Part shown: positions 11,632 to 32,599 of the stretch, in pieces
Layout: the number at the start of each line of letters is the position of its first letter
How positions within the stretch are numbered: the first letter of the stretch is position 1
Translations under genes and position numbers: made by a program
Notes under the pieces: model-generated
Told to the model about the DNA's origin: nothing
Database searches by the model: none
What the model saw: the letters and a program-made list of their open reading frames with translations, nothing else
From: Glandiceps talaboti
Lineage: Eukaryota; Hemichordata; Enteropneusta; Spengelidae
DNA length: 64,000 nt
Direction of reading: 5' to 3'
NCBI RefSeq assembly: GCF_964340395.1
Contig: NC_135555.1
Span: 22,491,225 to 22,555,224 of the forward strand

Positions 11632-13137
11632 TGAAATCAGGATAGATGGTAAAGATCTATCCCAACGGTGGGTTACGTGCTGGTAACCTCTGACCCCATG
11701 TTATTTACGAAATCCTAGAATATTCAAATGTATCCCGTCAAAAGAAGATGAAATCTGGATAGATGGTAAAGATCTATCCCTACGGTGGGTTAAGTGCTGG
11801 TAAACTCTGACCCCATAGTATTTATGAAATCTTGGAATATGCACATTTTTTTCATTTCAAAAGAAGATGAAATCTGGATAGATGGTAAAGATCTATCCCA
11901 ACGGTGGGTTAAGTGCTGGTAACCTCTGACCCCATGTTATTTACCAAATTTTGTAATGTATATATTTATCGTGTCAACAGAAGACGAAATCTGGATAGAT
12001 GGTAAAGATCTACCCCAACGGTGGGTTAAGTGCTGGTAACCTCTGACCCCATAATATTTATGAAATCTTGGAATATTCAAAATTATCCTCTCAAAAGAAG
12101 ATGAAATCTGGATAGATGGTAAAGATCTATCCCAACGGTGGGTTAAGTGCTGGTAACCTCTGACCCCATACTATTTACGAAATCTTGGAATATTCAAAAT
12201 TATTCTCTCAAAAGAAGATGAAATCTGGATAGATGGTAAAGATCTAGCCTAACGGTGGGTTAAGTGCTGGTAACCTCTGACCCCATAATATTTATGACAT
12301 GACATTCACAAGCCATTAACGGTCCAAGTGCAACAAACCCGCGGGCTTGCCTGACGAAAACGGGTGTCATAAAAGTTGTTTGCATCTCTAAAGCTGTTTG
12401 TAGTGTTACTTATAATAGCCTAATAAATTGATAACAACTGATATAAGACGGAGATAAGGTTTGCCTCAATTGACCCACTCCTTAGAAATGATCTTACGCT
12501 GTGAACTACACTGTTTACTTGTGTTATGTAAGAGCCCATCATCACATGTGTAAATATTGGTACTCTTTGATAACAAGTGGACTTGCTTCTTTAATGGCTT
12601 GTCCCAGTAATGAAATCTTGGAATATGCACATTTTTTTCATTTCAAAACGAGATGAAATCTGGATAGATGGTAAAGATCGATCCCAACGATGGGTTAAGT
12701 GCTGGTAACCTCTGACCCCATAATATTTATGAAATCTTGGAATATGCACATTTTTTTCATTTCAAAACGAGATGAAATCTGCATAGATGGTAAAGATCTA
12801 TCCCAACGGTGGGTTAAGTGCTCGTAACCTCTGATCCCATATTATTCATGAAATATTGGAATATGCAATTTTTTCCTGTCAAAAGAAGATCAAATCTGGA
12901 TAGATGGTAAAGATCTCAATTTATCCTCTCAAAAAAAGACGAAAGCTGGATAGATGGTAAAGATCTATCTCAACGGTGGGTTATGTGCTGGTAACCTCTG
13001 ACCCCAACATTATTTACGAAATCTTGGAATATTCAAATTTGTCCTCTCAAAAGAAGATGAAATCTGGATAGATGGTAAAGATCTATCCCAACGGTGGGTT
13101 AAGTGCTGGTAACCTCTGACCCCATGTTATTCATAAT
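11632..13137. repeat. 117-bp tandem array, about 11 units
   Basis: The word GATAGATGGTAAAGATCTA recurs at about 11641, 11758, 11877, 11994, 12111, 12228, 12663, 12782, 12898, 12949 and 13067, giving a period of 117-119 bp. Each unit also carries GGTGGGTTAAGTGCTGGTAA. One unit near 12898 is cut to about 51 bp. The array is interrupted at 12308-12602 by a TIR element. Units diverge by a few per cent. There is no conserved reading frame, so I take it as a non-coding satellite. Confidence 0.9.
12308..12602. mobile_element. TIR element inserted in the tandem array
   Basis: ACAAGCCATTAA at 12308-12319 is exactly inverted at 12591-12602. The 295-bp interval is unrelated to the surrounding units, and the array resumes just outside it with ATGAAATCTTGGAAT. 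The insertion therefore postdates the array. No clean target duplication is visible, only a 4-bp ATGA on both sides at slightly different distances. Confidence 0.65.
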
Positions 13138-13334
13138 ACCTGTTTTATCATACCTAGTTTCTGTGATGCTATATAAGTTTTGGTTCATACATACAACAGT
13201 AGGGGGGGGGGTATGACATCGCTACCGATTTTATAAGAATATCGCCAATACCTATAATAACGTCATTGTTCTGTATTAGGACCGTCATAGACAAGAATAA
13301 AACCATTTAGGAAAGGAATAACAGTTTACAAGCG

Positions 13335-13492
13335 ACTGTGATTTAAAGAATATATTTGTACTTCTGAATCAGTAAAGAATTTTTCATTTCATGTATTTTT
13401 CGGCATCCACATTTAATCAGTAATAAAGACATCTGTCAACTTTTGAGCTACATTAATTGTAAATATTGTTGTGATGTGTTTTATTTCATGTG
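13335..13492. repeat. dispersed repeat, copy 2 of 2
   Basis: Homologous to 7455-7615. Confidence 0.6.
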
Positions 13493-13510
13493 TTCGCTAA
13501 GTACCCAATC

Positions 13511-13594
13511 GAGAACGTAAGATACTGTTGTGTCACTCTGCCCTCACCAGCCTGCTGTGTGAGGGCGCCCCATCATGGCGTATACTACAGACTA
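13511..13594. mobile_element. MITE family with 9-bp TSD, degenerate copy 2
   Basis: The right end ACTACAGACTA and the core GTGTGAGGGCGCCCC match the family. The left end is degraded, with GTAAGATAC intact. The flanks TACCCAATC and TACTTACTC agree at six of nine positions, consistent with an old duplication. Confidence 0.65.
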
Positions 13595-13737
13595 TACTTA
13601 CTCCTGGTCACAATAGAATAACAGGTTATGAAAGATTTGAGTTTGTTCCATAGTAAAAGTTTACATGCCATACCAACAAGATTACATCACAGGAATGGAA
13701 TCTGCTGGACATCCAAGTAAAGCGTGCACACGCAGAC

Positions 13738-13765
13738 TGACACAGACACACAGACACAGATAGAT

Positions 13766-13800
<35 letters not shown>

Positions 13801-13823
13801 CACACACACACACAGACAGACAT
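13738..13823. repeat. (CAGA)n/(CA)n microsatellite
   Basis: Mixed CAGACA and CACA units. Confidence 0.9.
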
Positions 13824-14239
13824 GTTCAAGAAGTCCAGTTGCACTTATAAAACCATGAATATGAAGAGATGTGTTAATGTTGTAAGTTTTACAGCACATC
13901 CTAGCAACCAGATACCATGGCAACTGGTGATATACTAAAGATCTATCCCAACAAGTTCAAGATATTGAGAAATAGCATATCACACAGTATTAAAACATAA
14001 TAAATGAACACAGCCATGCACATGTAATGGTAAATATGACCTTTATCGGTCCATTCTTTCACAAAAACTTCAATTTTAAGTGTTTTTAATGACATTTGGG
14101 GTTATTTTTACACAAAATAACATTTTTCAGGAGTTTTAGTGTCAATGAGATACATAGAGTGATATTTGGATTTGTACCAATAGACTATTAAATTACTGGG
14201 CTGTGAACAGATTTGACATAGAATAAATAACAGGTCTTT

Positions 14240-14600
14240 GAAAAGTTATTTGAAATTCCACAACAGTCAAGGACTTTCCTGGTGAGGTTCTGAGGACTTT
14301 GAAGGTCTTTCCAGGAGTAGTTTGAAATTTCAGGACTTTCAAAGGCCTTTCCCGGAATGGTCTACAATTCCAGGTCTTTCGAAGAAATTTCTACAAGATG
14401 TTTGAAATTCCAGGACTTTCCAGGATTAGTCTGCAATTCTGGGACATTCAATATTCAAGGAGTGGTTGAAATTCCAGGATTTTCAAAGACATTTCCAGGA
14501 GTGGTCTACAATTCCAGGACTTTCAAAAGGAATTTCCAGAGTGGATTAAAATTCCAGGATTTTCAAGGTATTTTCTGGCTGACATGGAACCCTGACACAT
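14240..14600. repeat. degenerate ~60-bp repeat rich in AATTCCAGGACTTTC
   Basis: The word TTCCAGGACTTTC and close variants recur about eight times, interleaved with TTTCCAGGAGTGGTCT-like words. The 84-codon open frame through it (14357-14611) is explained by the repeat and shows no other coding signal. Confidence 0.6.
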
Positions 14601-15494
14601 ATATCCCATAATTTCATACATAATTAATTTATTGAGCTATATATTACAAAATGTAAACCACCATAGAATGCTGTACTAGACAAAAGGAATAAGCATAACA
14701 AAGTTGAGTAAATTTGAAAAGTCATTTCACCAAATGGATCATTCCCTAAACAGTTCACCCCTATCTACATGTCTATTGAAACAACCCTCCATAGCCAATG
14801 TAACGGATTAGTCCATTCTACTGCAGGAAATAGGGGTGTTAATACAACTAAAGCTATACTTTCTTAAAAATGCAGATGTAAGTGTTCTTACACTTGGCAG
14901 ACTGCTTGTTATATGTAAGTCATACACAGACTAATGGAAAGAAATTTGGCCACAGCTTTCATTATTTTGTTGACCTCCCTTGTAAAACTTGAGATGAAAC
15001 AATTTATTTATTGAGAATCACAGATTTAGCGCATGTAGCTAGCTCATGGCTTCTCTGGGTACCCAAAATGCAATGAAATGCATTCCATTTTCATGTAACC
15101 CAAAGCTCCACAGTAATGTCATTTACAAATTACCCTGACTCAAGGTGACCAATTATGTTGTTTTACATCGTAACAACTAGTTTTCTTGCTCACTTTTCGA
15201 CAGTTGCTGGTAACTTTATCTTAATCATCATAATTTTTTTTCAAATTATTAATATCATCATCCAAATGGGTTTTCTCTGGAGATTTCCATGTCTTTGAAT
15301 TTGTAAAATTTGAAAAACGTAATAACTCAACAGCAGAAATACAGGATTCCAGGAATATGACATTATGATCACAACCATATTATTATATAATTATTATTAT
15401 TATTATACTTTTGTAAATTTTATACTCTTCTGAATAAATATGATAATTTGAAGGAAGAATAATTTCAAAATTTGAAATTTGATGGAGTATATAC

Positions 15495-15587
15495 TAGACT
15501 GTAAGATACATCATGTCACTGCCCTCACAGGCCAAGGTGGTTGGTCGATGTGTGAGGGCGCTCTATCACTGCATTACTCACAGACTA
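15495..15587. mobile_element. MITE family with 9-bp TSD, copy 3
   Basis: The left end TAGACTGTAAGATAC, the right end CACAGACTA and the core GATGTGTGAGGGCGC identify it. No target duplication is recognisable, so the copy is old or was inserted in a rearranged site. Confidence 0.7.
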
Positions 15588-15594
15588 AAGAGAC

Positions 15595-15800
15595 ACTGGT
15601 TATGCAGAGGGTGCATGTTAAGAGTTGCAACATAGTTTGACCCTGCAAAATAACAAAGCTTTTCCCAAGGTATTCCAGTTTCCTGGTTTAACGATATAAG
15701 ACACCTGCACCCTGTTCAGTGGTTACCATATCAACAAATTCCTAAATTCATTTGGACCAATAAATGACATTATCCCTATACGATTATTATTATAACGAGG
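15595..15800 (+). mobile_element. degenerate SINE body
   Basis: It aligns with the body of the SINEs at 38735 and 50400: a TTTGACYCTGC word, then TTTTCCC followed by a GTTTCCTGG-type block, TGGTTACCAT, a CAACAAATTCC word and an ATTATTATTATAA tail. The tRNA-like head is not recognisable. Confidence 0.5.
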
Positions 15801-16583
15801 AGGTGGAATGGTTGACTTTGTTGCTGGTGATGGAGTTCATGCACAAAACTGGTTTTCCAACAGTTGTGACTCAGCAAGGAGGTTGAAAACCTTGGTAGAT
15901 GTAGAAAAAGGGGGGGGGGGTGTGTTTTACCTAAGCAATAATTGATCTCTTGATAACTGATGAATCTGTTGGCTAGCTTACTTTTCTCTGAATCGGTCTG
16001 TTACCATGACAACACTAATTTCACCTATATGGCTAAGTCTGAGAGAGACAAAATAAAATTTTAATTTAATATGCACAAACTCATAAAAGTAGCATTTGTA
16101 CAAGACAGCAAGTATGCAAACACCATAGAAGTATCTGTGAACCACTAGAATACATCCAATTTGACTGACAATGAGACTTCTTGGGGAATGAAATAGTACA
16201 ATTTTACTACATGAAGTTCGAAAATACAAAGTGTTTGCCCTAATACTTGAATTTCTTCATGAAAAAGACCACTCAAGTGCAAAACTAGTCAAAGAACCAA
16301 ACTGTTTTTGTACTGGATTACTACTAATGTAATACTCAAAGTGAATGTACTACAGTGAATGTATATATTCAATATGGCAATTTACAATTGACTTTTTGGC
16401 AAGTCTTAGCAAATATCACATTAGAACATGGCTGTCTACACCTGCATGAAAACATAAAGTCCCGGTTGGGAAGAGGGGGAGGACCTAGTGTCAAATTCTG
16501 AATATTCTATATATCTTAACTGTTTGATAGAGAAACAGAGTGAAGTGGGGGAAGGGGTCTTGTGACATCTTCTGAAGTTCATG

Positions 16584-16695
16584 TAGTTTGTAAGGTACGC
16601 CGTGATGGGGCGCCCTCACACATCGACCAACCCCTACCACCTACTGTTAGAGGAGGCCAGTGAGGGTGAAACATCACGACGTATCTTACAGTCTA
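16584..16695. mobile_element. MITE family with 9-bp TSD, copy 4
   Basis: The ends TAGTTTGTAAGGTACG and CGTATCTTACAGTCTA are inverted repeats. AAGTTCATG flanks both sides (16575-16583 and 16696-16704), a perfect 9-bp target duplication. The core CGCCCTCACACATC is in the opposite orientation to copy 1. Confidence 0.85.
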
Positions 16696-16704
16696 AAGTT
16701 CATG

Positions 16705-18263
16705 TCATATTTAAATTTCCTATACATGCGTGTTTACTAGAGAATTAGTGACAAAACTCTCTCTAAACTCTGACTAACAAACTTTCTGGTCTAAAAAAAC
16801 CAAAACATTTGTATGTAAATGGTATAAACATAAACATAGAATTATTCATCTATGGGTATTAACAATCACTGAAACACTGAAAAGATTTTCCTGCATGAAA
16901 ATAAGAACATTGCACGAAAGTTTTCTGAATGACGTTTTTTTTTTTCATCAGTGTACACAAAATTTCACTTACACAAAATGCCCTACATATACAAGTCTGA
17001 TAAGTTCTAGCCATCTGCAATGCCAGTAATATCAACATTAAATTCTGTTTCTTTGCTTGACCACATAATTCTAAATTTGTAAAAATAACCAGCTAAGCTG
17101 TGGCATTTGGTTAGGCATAGTCATAACCAGTTATCTTGGAATAAGTCTCTGTGTTGACTATGCTTTGATTATTGAAAAACAAAAGATTGTATAGTTTGGC
17201 CACTAGAGGGTGCTATTTGGAAGCATATTGTCACCCGGGAAGGGGTTGCACAAACTGATTCAGGGGTAACAAATCCATTTGTAATCTGGTGTTCCCCAGA
17301 CAGGTAACTACAAAAATTCAGTGATCCTACAGCCAATCTAGTGGTTCTGATTGTTGTCAAGGTTGTCATTATTAAAAAGAAGTGGTCTGTAGTCCAGGAC
17401 CATCAACCACTGGATTAGCTCACCCCTTTTCTGATTAGTATTATAGCATACTTTTCGGAAGCAATCCCTTCCCACGTTTCATAACATAAGTTGATGGCAC
17501 TCAAACATTATTATCTCCTGTTGCTGATTAACAATTAAGTTATTTTACATACCTTCGATGACAAAAATATTACCCCACATTATCCCTCTTAAAACCCTTG
17601 TCTCAAAGCTGTATGCTATGTAGTCTATATTCTATCCATGACTTTGAATCTTAAGATCTCTTCACACCATCTAGCTCAATGAGAAACTATGAATCAAAAG
17701 TTGTTCATGTAAATGAGTAAACCTCAAACTGTTACAATGATGTAAACAATGTATAAGTAGCATTCTGACCTGACAGATGTACCCTATTTGGACATTACAT
17801 ATCTGCCCCCAATAAACGCTAACTTATCATTGGACAGAATTCTGTGATTCATTAACAAAGACTTGATGTTAATGAATATGTGGATGGCTTCAGTTGAATA
17901 CGAAATTTCACCTCAGCTCCTCATTGAGCTAGACATGAAAAGAGATTTGAAGCCACAGATAGCCTCTAGACTAAATACTACATGGGCACCAGAGTATAGC
18001 GCATTTCAACTAAATAACCCCCCGGGAAGGGGGGGCAAACACTGTGTTAAAAAACCCATGATTTTATGACCTCTGATACAAGTGAATACTGAAGAGTAAT
18101 CATGTACATATTGTATTAAAACTATGGTTCAATATTGTACAACAAATATTATCTTGATGGTAAATGCATTCAAAAGAACAAAAAAAACAATATCCCTAGT
18201 AATGATATACTGTGTCCATGTAAATTACAGTTTGTACATGTACATACAAAAACATGTTGTCTG
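16705..18263. other. 3' flank of RSPRY1, no recognised feature
   Basis: Non-coding sequence downstream of the RSPRY1 stop on the minus strand, probably including its 3' UTR. I could not fix a poly(A) site. Confidence 0.4.
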
Positions 18264-27155
<8,892 letters not shown>

Positions 27156-28093
27156 CTGAAATTACAAGAATAACATACAGTTTAACAAAAAGAATCAAAG
27201 TAAGCACCCATCAATACTTACATATATCTATTGTCTCTGCATTTTAGTTACATGGTAAAACAAATTTTGAAATACATTTGTAGATTTCTATCTATGAATT
27301 CTAAACAAGAATTAATGTAGCAGCTATTTCTGTTGGCTTTCAGTTTCAGGAAATAATTGCTACATAACAGCCCTCAGGGTAATAAAATGAAATGGCAACA
27401 CTTTATTGCCTCAGTTGCTGTTCTAGTAGCAGTAGATGGTTAGCAGCAGTTTTACTGTCTGTACACAGTGGGAGTATAATTGAGAACAAAGTCTTGTTTA
27501 TGTTTGGACAGGAAGCTATTTACAAACAGGCTGTACTGAGAACAAATGTTAGTTGTATCTACCCAAACAAGTGAAGTGGACATCTTAAAATAGTACATGA
27601 AAATGATGAATAAAGCAGATGTACTGTTTTTGTATTTTGAACTAACCCTTGCTTTGTATGTGGCTAAAATAGATATTTATTTCTCTATCTCATAGACAAG
27701 GAGTATGTATTCTGGTGAAAGCTTTTTCTTTCTTTTTTCTCTCTACTTAAAACTTTCAAGTATGATGTAATTTTTTGTCTTGACACGGATGTATTAGTAA
27801 TCATCCATAGTCTTGGGTTGACTTGTTCTCAGTGCAGTCTGCATAGAAAATAGCTTCCTGTCTCTACAAACACAGAGAGTTACTAAACTCATATAAGATT
27901 ACAAAAACGTATTACCTATCCACTATGTTGTAAACATGGAAATTTTCACCAAAGACAAAATATGAAGGTGAAATTTCTTGACCATTGTACTGGGCTTAGT
28001 AACGTGCAAAAATTAGACTATAGGAACTGGTGAACACCTTTCAATCGCAAAAATTTCTTAAAAATATCTAACTTTAAGTTTATACTTTATAGT
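27156..28093. other. upstream intron or flank of RSPRY1, no recognised exon
   Basis: I searched for the expected RSPRY1 exon ending in a WSLDNLF-like peptide and did not find it. A CTGTACTGAGAACAA word and inverted relatives (27520-27870) suggest another degraded foldback. Confidence 0.35.
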
Positions 28094-28565
28094 CAGTGTT
28101 TTTTGCTAAGGTTAGGGAACCCCAATAACAGAAATGTGGAAATTGTAAAAGTTGTAAAGTTTTCCATACAATCTACCTTAATTTTGTTTGCGATCTCTGG
28201 TAAAATGAGGGGAACCTCCGATAGATTTTACCTGCTTACCACCCTTAAAAGTCACCATATGGATGAAGATTGGGGGTATTTATTTCGGATTTTTATGGCT
28301 TCCTACTTGGAAAATCACTGTGAAATAACATTAACAAAGTCCTTGTTTGCAACTCATTAATTAATGTGTACGTACAATAATGAATATTTTTACACATTTA
28401 AAAAATAAACCTTTTTGCTCTGTATTAAGTTACAAATACAGACTTTGTCAGTGTTGATTCACATTGATTTTCAAGTAGGAAGCCATGATAAAATTGTTTT
28501 ATAAATTAAAAATCCAAAATAAATACCCAATCCTCATCCATATGACCACTTTAGCAAAAATATTG
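28094..28565. mobile_element. CAGTG-ended MITE, copy interrupted by another element
   Basis: It starts CAGTGTTTTTTGCTAAGG and shares GGTAAAATGAGGGGAAC and the CCCTTAA-type right end with 5269-5448. The right terminus (TTAGCAAAAATATTG) is displaced 306 bp by the TTAA foldback at 28245-28554. ATAGT directly flanks both outer ends, a possible 5-bp target duplication. Confidence 0.65.
28245..28554. mobile_element. TTAA foldback element, copy 1 (nested)
   Basis: The long inverted arms share CACCATATGGATGA, a TATTTATTT-GGATTTTTA block, GGCTTCCTACTTG and GTCCTTGTTTG with their complements. TTAA is at the left edge and TTAG at the right. The uninterrupted host MITE at 5432-5448 has a single TTAA at this place, so a TTAA duplication is supported by an empty site. 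TTAA specificity suggests piggyBac-like mobilisation. Confidence 0.75.
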
Positions 28566-29477
28566 ATAGTAAATATTGATTAGATATCACCTTTAGTTGA
28601 ATTATTCCATCATGGCATCTGTAAATAATGTAACATTCTCTTTTTTAGTGAGAGGGAAAAATTACTCTGGTTTCATAGCGAGACTTGTGTCACATTTTGG
28701 AATGTTATTTTTTTTATAAACTTACTATTATTGTAAATTATCAGTGATTTTGTCAACTTTATACTCTTCAAAGCATTTTTTTTTATCATTTACTAACATT
28801 TCATGTCGCACTGTACACTATCTTACCCACAACTCTCTCTGATTGGTATGCTTGGAAGTTCCTTATTTTATAACATCATCAATAACCCATATTTGTCAAC
28901 ATTTTAAGCATCGTAATTACATTTAATCAATATGCAACAAAAGTGCGTCTAGGAATCAAAAATAAAGTTCTAAATTATGCATAAAATGTGCTAACAACTA
29001 AATGAAACATGTACTGTCAATAAAACACTTTTCAATGTCAAAGTATCACTAACTTGGGTAGACAGTGTGTATGATGAGTTTTAATATGTAAAGTTCTTTT
29101 GTCATACCTATTCAAATAAATCTATATCTTTGGCAAAGTCATAACAGGTGCATATATTTTCCTTAGTTTCATAGAAAATATTTTGCATATCTTTCAAGAA
29201 AATCTGTTGACAAATTTCTAAAATTGCTACTTCTACAATAAATCATTGATACCAGAACCAATGAAAATATGTATTCAGAAACTCATCAGTGTCAATCTAC
29301 GTTTTGAAAATGGCAAAAATGTTTTTACAAAATCCTGTACACAGGTGAGATTTGTATAAATCAGAGAGAGTTGTGAGTAAAATATTGTACAGTGCGTCGT
29401 TTGTGTTTGTACAACATCATTGCTAGATTGAAATATTTGTCACTGCAACCACTGTGACCTGGTTTGAATATGAATGC

Positions 29478-29850
29478 AGATGTACAACTACTGACATCAG
29501 ACCACAGACAAACAGAACCTGTTACAAACAGGGAAAGTAAACAAATGATAACACTTGGCACAGCATGCTTGATGTACAGAGACTTGTATTACATTCCATC
29601 ATTTGATAAGAACAGTTTTATGGCCACTTTACCTATTAGCTGAGTTCACAAACAAATGTACAGTTCTCATGGCATTTCATGTACACATAAAGAGGCCATT
29701 AAACTGTTCTTTTCAAACCATGGTGTGTAATACAAGTCTCTGTTATTCCAACATTCTCAACCAAGGTTATTAATCCAATTCATTTGTTTACTTTCCTTGT
29801 TTATAAGAGGTTCAGTTCGTCCACCATCTGATGTCAGTAGATGTATATGT
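29478..29850. mobile_element. foldback element with ~150-bp arms
   Basis: The words CTACTGACATCAGA, GGAAAGTAAACAAATGA, AGAGACTTGTATTACA and AGAACAGTTT occur on the left and inverted on the right. The centre lies near 29660. Confidence 0.7.
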
Positions 29851-29965
29851 GAAAAAGATGTAAATACAGTGGTATGATACACATCGTCAAGTTATCACCA
29901 TAACAATAGCTAATACCACTGGTATTAGTAGGAAATGCAACTCAATGCTACTGTACCTTGATACT

Positions 29966-30384
29966 TAGGAACGATCGCACAATGTCACACAAGCTCAATA
30001 AACAAACTTTTTTCGTTTAGAGGATTCTGGCACCAATACGATTGTTGAACTTCATTTTTGCACTTCGAACCAAATTTTGAAAACAGGTTCTGTATTTACT
30101 ACCGACATGTTGATATCTATATTTTTACAATTGACTTCTAATGTGAGATACATTGTTGGGTTTGAACATTTCCAGTAGTATTTTAAAGTGTTTGCCATCA
30201 TGTTTTACATTGCATCGATCGTAGTAGTGTGACCGCTACAGTTGTCATTGTGGTTTACATCATATATAAACATGACAGTGTCGCACTTGTGAATGTTCTG
30301 TTAGGGGAGGGAAGAAAGGGGTTTTGTCCTAAACGAATAAAGTTCATTTATTGAGCTTGTGCAACATTGTGCAATCATCCCTTA
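29966..30384. mobile_element. TIR element, ~419 bp
   Basis: GCACAATGTCACACAAGCTC near 29977 is matched, inverted, by GAGCTTGTGCAACATTGTGC near 30352; the similarity extends inwards through AATAAA and CGTTTA words. No ORF or target duplication was recognised. Confidence 0.65.
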
Positions 30385-30624
30385 GGCACATAATCTTTAG
30401 TGAACAAAAATGAATTTTTCAATTTTCATTGTAGCACACTTTGAAACACACGTCTTTCTACTTTCTCTACAAATATTGTCCTCTCAACAATGTTGTAGTC
30501 AGTGTTTCCAGATTCGATCACACACACTTTTAATGGTGCATTTTTGTAAATAAGTAAAGGTAAAATAAAGACAGATTTATGTTATCAGGTGTGAATCAAT
30601 ACATTAACTTACATATTGTGACTT

Positions 30625-30972
30625 TTAAAGTGGCCATATGGATGAGGATTGGATATTTATTTTGGATTTTTAATTTTTGAAACAACGTTATCATGGCTTC
30701 CTACTTGAAAAAAATCAATGTGAAACAACATATGCCAAAGCCTTGTTTGTAACTCAATAATTAAAAAGACTGATAAGTGTGTAAAAGTATTTGTTATTGT
30801 ACGTACAAACTTTTTTTACACATTTTTTATAGCTATTTACATTATATTGAGTTACAAACAAGGACTTGGTGTATGTTGTTTCACATTGATTTTTCAAGTA
30901 GGATGCCATGATAAAATTGTCTTATAATTTGATAATCAAAACTGAATATCCAATCGTCAGCCATTTGCCACT
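30625..30972. mobile_element. TTAA foldback element, copy 2
   Basis: The left end TTAAAGTGGCCATATGGATG and long arms match the family. The right end is degraded (CCATTTGCCACTA). Confidence 0.7.
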
Positions 30973-31417
30973 ACAAGTATACACAATGTACTATAATCAA
31001 ATGTTTTCATCTGCTATATAAAAATGTAGCCAAACTGTAAAAGTATTGTCTTCAGCTAAAATTTTTGAGTATTAAAATATATGAAATATAAGCCGAAGTT
31101 CCTGCACAAACTCCTAGTGTATTGACAATCGTAGCCAAATGGCGTCTATGACCTTTCAACTTTGCATTATGTCAAAGGTCATGTACAAAAACTATCAAGC
31201 GTTAACCATCAGTAATTTGAATTTGTACAGATTTACTAAAAAAAGTAAACACAACAGGCAATATTACAAGATATATGACGATGTGTTAAATTTGGATTTT
31301 GTCTTCCATTTCACTGACTAATGAGGTTTCTATATGAAAAATAAAATAACATTATTGTTACCGGTACCTTGGCAGTCATTTCTTTCATTCTCACAAATCA
31401 GAGCTGTTATTTCTTCC

Positions 31418-31506
31418 AAGTCTGTAAGGTATGCCATGAGAGGGCGCCCTCATACATTGGTCAACCCCTTGAGAGGGCGTAACAATATGATCTATCTTAC
31501 AGTCTT
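31418..31506. mobile_element. MITE family with 9-bp TSD, copy 5
   Basis: The ends AAGTCTGTAAGGTATG and ATCTTACAGTCTT surround the core GGGCGCCCTCATACATTGG. The flanks ATTTCTTCC and ATTTCTTCT match at eight of nine positions. Confidence 0.8.
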
Positions 31507-31729
31507 ATTTCTTCTGTGACACTGCAAAATCATTGCCTCTTGGCGATGCGTCTTGGACGGTGTCGTAAAACAGGCTGTGGTATATGCTAATGATTTATTT
31601 GAATAGGACACATAGTTACAACCTTTCTCATTGAACTGTCAACTATTTACTGATTACCTCTGTGTATAAGTGTATCATATCCATGTGACATAGTATAGTT
31701 CAAATTTGGTAGTATGACTTACCGTTATA

Positions 31730-32016
31730 TTACCTGTGAGCAGTGTGCCCTCTAAGCCAATTTGATGCACCACTGACGCACACAATTTCTAATGACGCAC
31801 CAAAATTTAGTGTTCCCCTATCTCTTACTATGTAGTGACTCACAAGAAATGGTATTTTGACTCGCAACAACAAAATTCACCATGTCTCAGAATGCATTGT
31901 CATTTCAACTTGTGGTTATACTATCAGCATTTGGCTATACTTACAAAATAATCATATACTGTATAGAACATAGTGCACTAGTAACATTCCCTGTATTCTT
32001 CTCAAGCATATCACTG
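31730..32016. other. non-coding; GACGCAC-rich segment
   Basis: The words GCACCACTGACGCACAC and AATGACGCACCAAAA near 31770 are low-complexity repeats. No gene was seen. Confidence 0.3.
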
Positions 32017-32374
32017 TTAAAGTGGCCATATGGACGAGGATTTGGTATTTATTTTGGATTTTTAATTAATAAAACAATTTTATCATGGTGTCCTACTCGA
32101 AAAATCAATGTGACACAACATTGACAAAGTCTTGTGTTTGTAACTCAAAACATTGCAAAAAGCTAAAAAAAAGAAATTGTAAATAGTTTGTTTTTGTACG
32201 TACAATATAAAAACAATTTAGAAATTTTGTTATGATTTTGCAATTTATTGAGTTATAAACAAGGATTTGGCATATGTTTTTTTCACATAAATGTTTCAAG
32301 TAGAAGCCGTGATAAAATTATTTTATCAAGTTATCAAAACAAATACCAAATCCTCATCCATATGGCCACTTTAA
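32017..32374. mobile_element. TTAA foldback element, copy 3
   Basis: The best-preserved copy: TTAA-AGTGGCCATATGGA at the left and CCATATGGCCACT-TTAA at the right, with arms of about 150 bp and a TACGTACAAT centre. Confidence 0.8.
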
Positions 32375-32599
32375 CGTGTACACAATGCAAACTGTAAATC
32401 AATTTAAGCTTGACATGATAACAACTCAATTAGATCAATACACTGCAGGTAAACATTTGCTGATAAAAAAAATACCACCAATGGCGTTGTAGCACAACTG
32501 TAGTTTTTAAAAATGTTTATCCATATGCTAGTCTATGCTAACAATAGGTGTTTATTTGCTGAATAACTATCCAGTTGCCTATCCAACCATGTTGCTATC

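Noticed and set aside
11632-13137. CRISPR-like array
   Set aside because: Units are 117 bp and similar along their whole length, with no unique spacers, in a eukaryotic genome.
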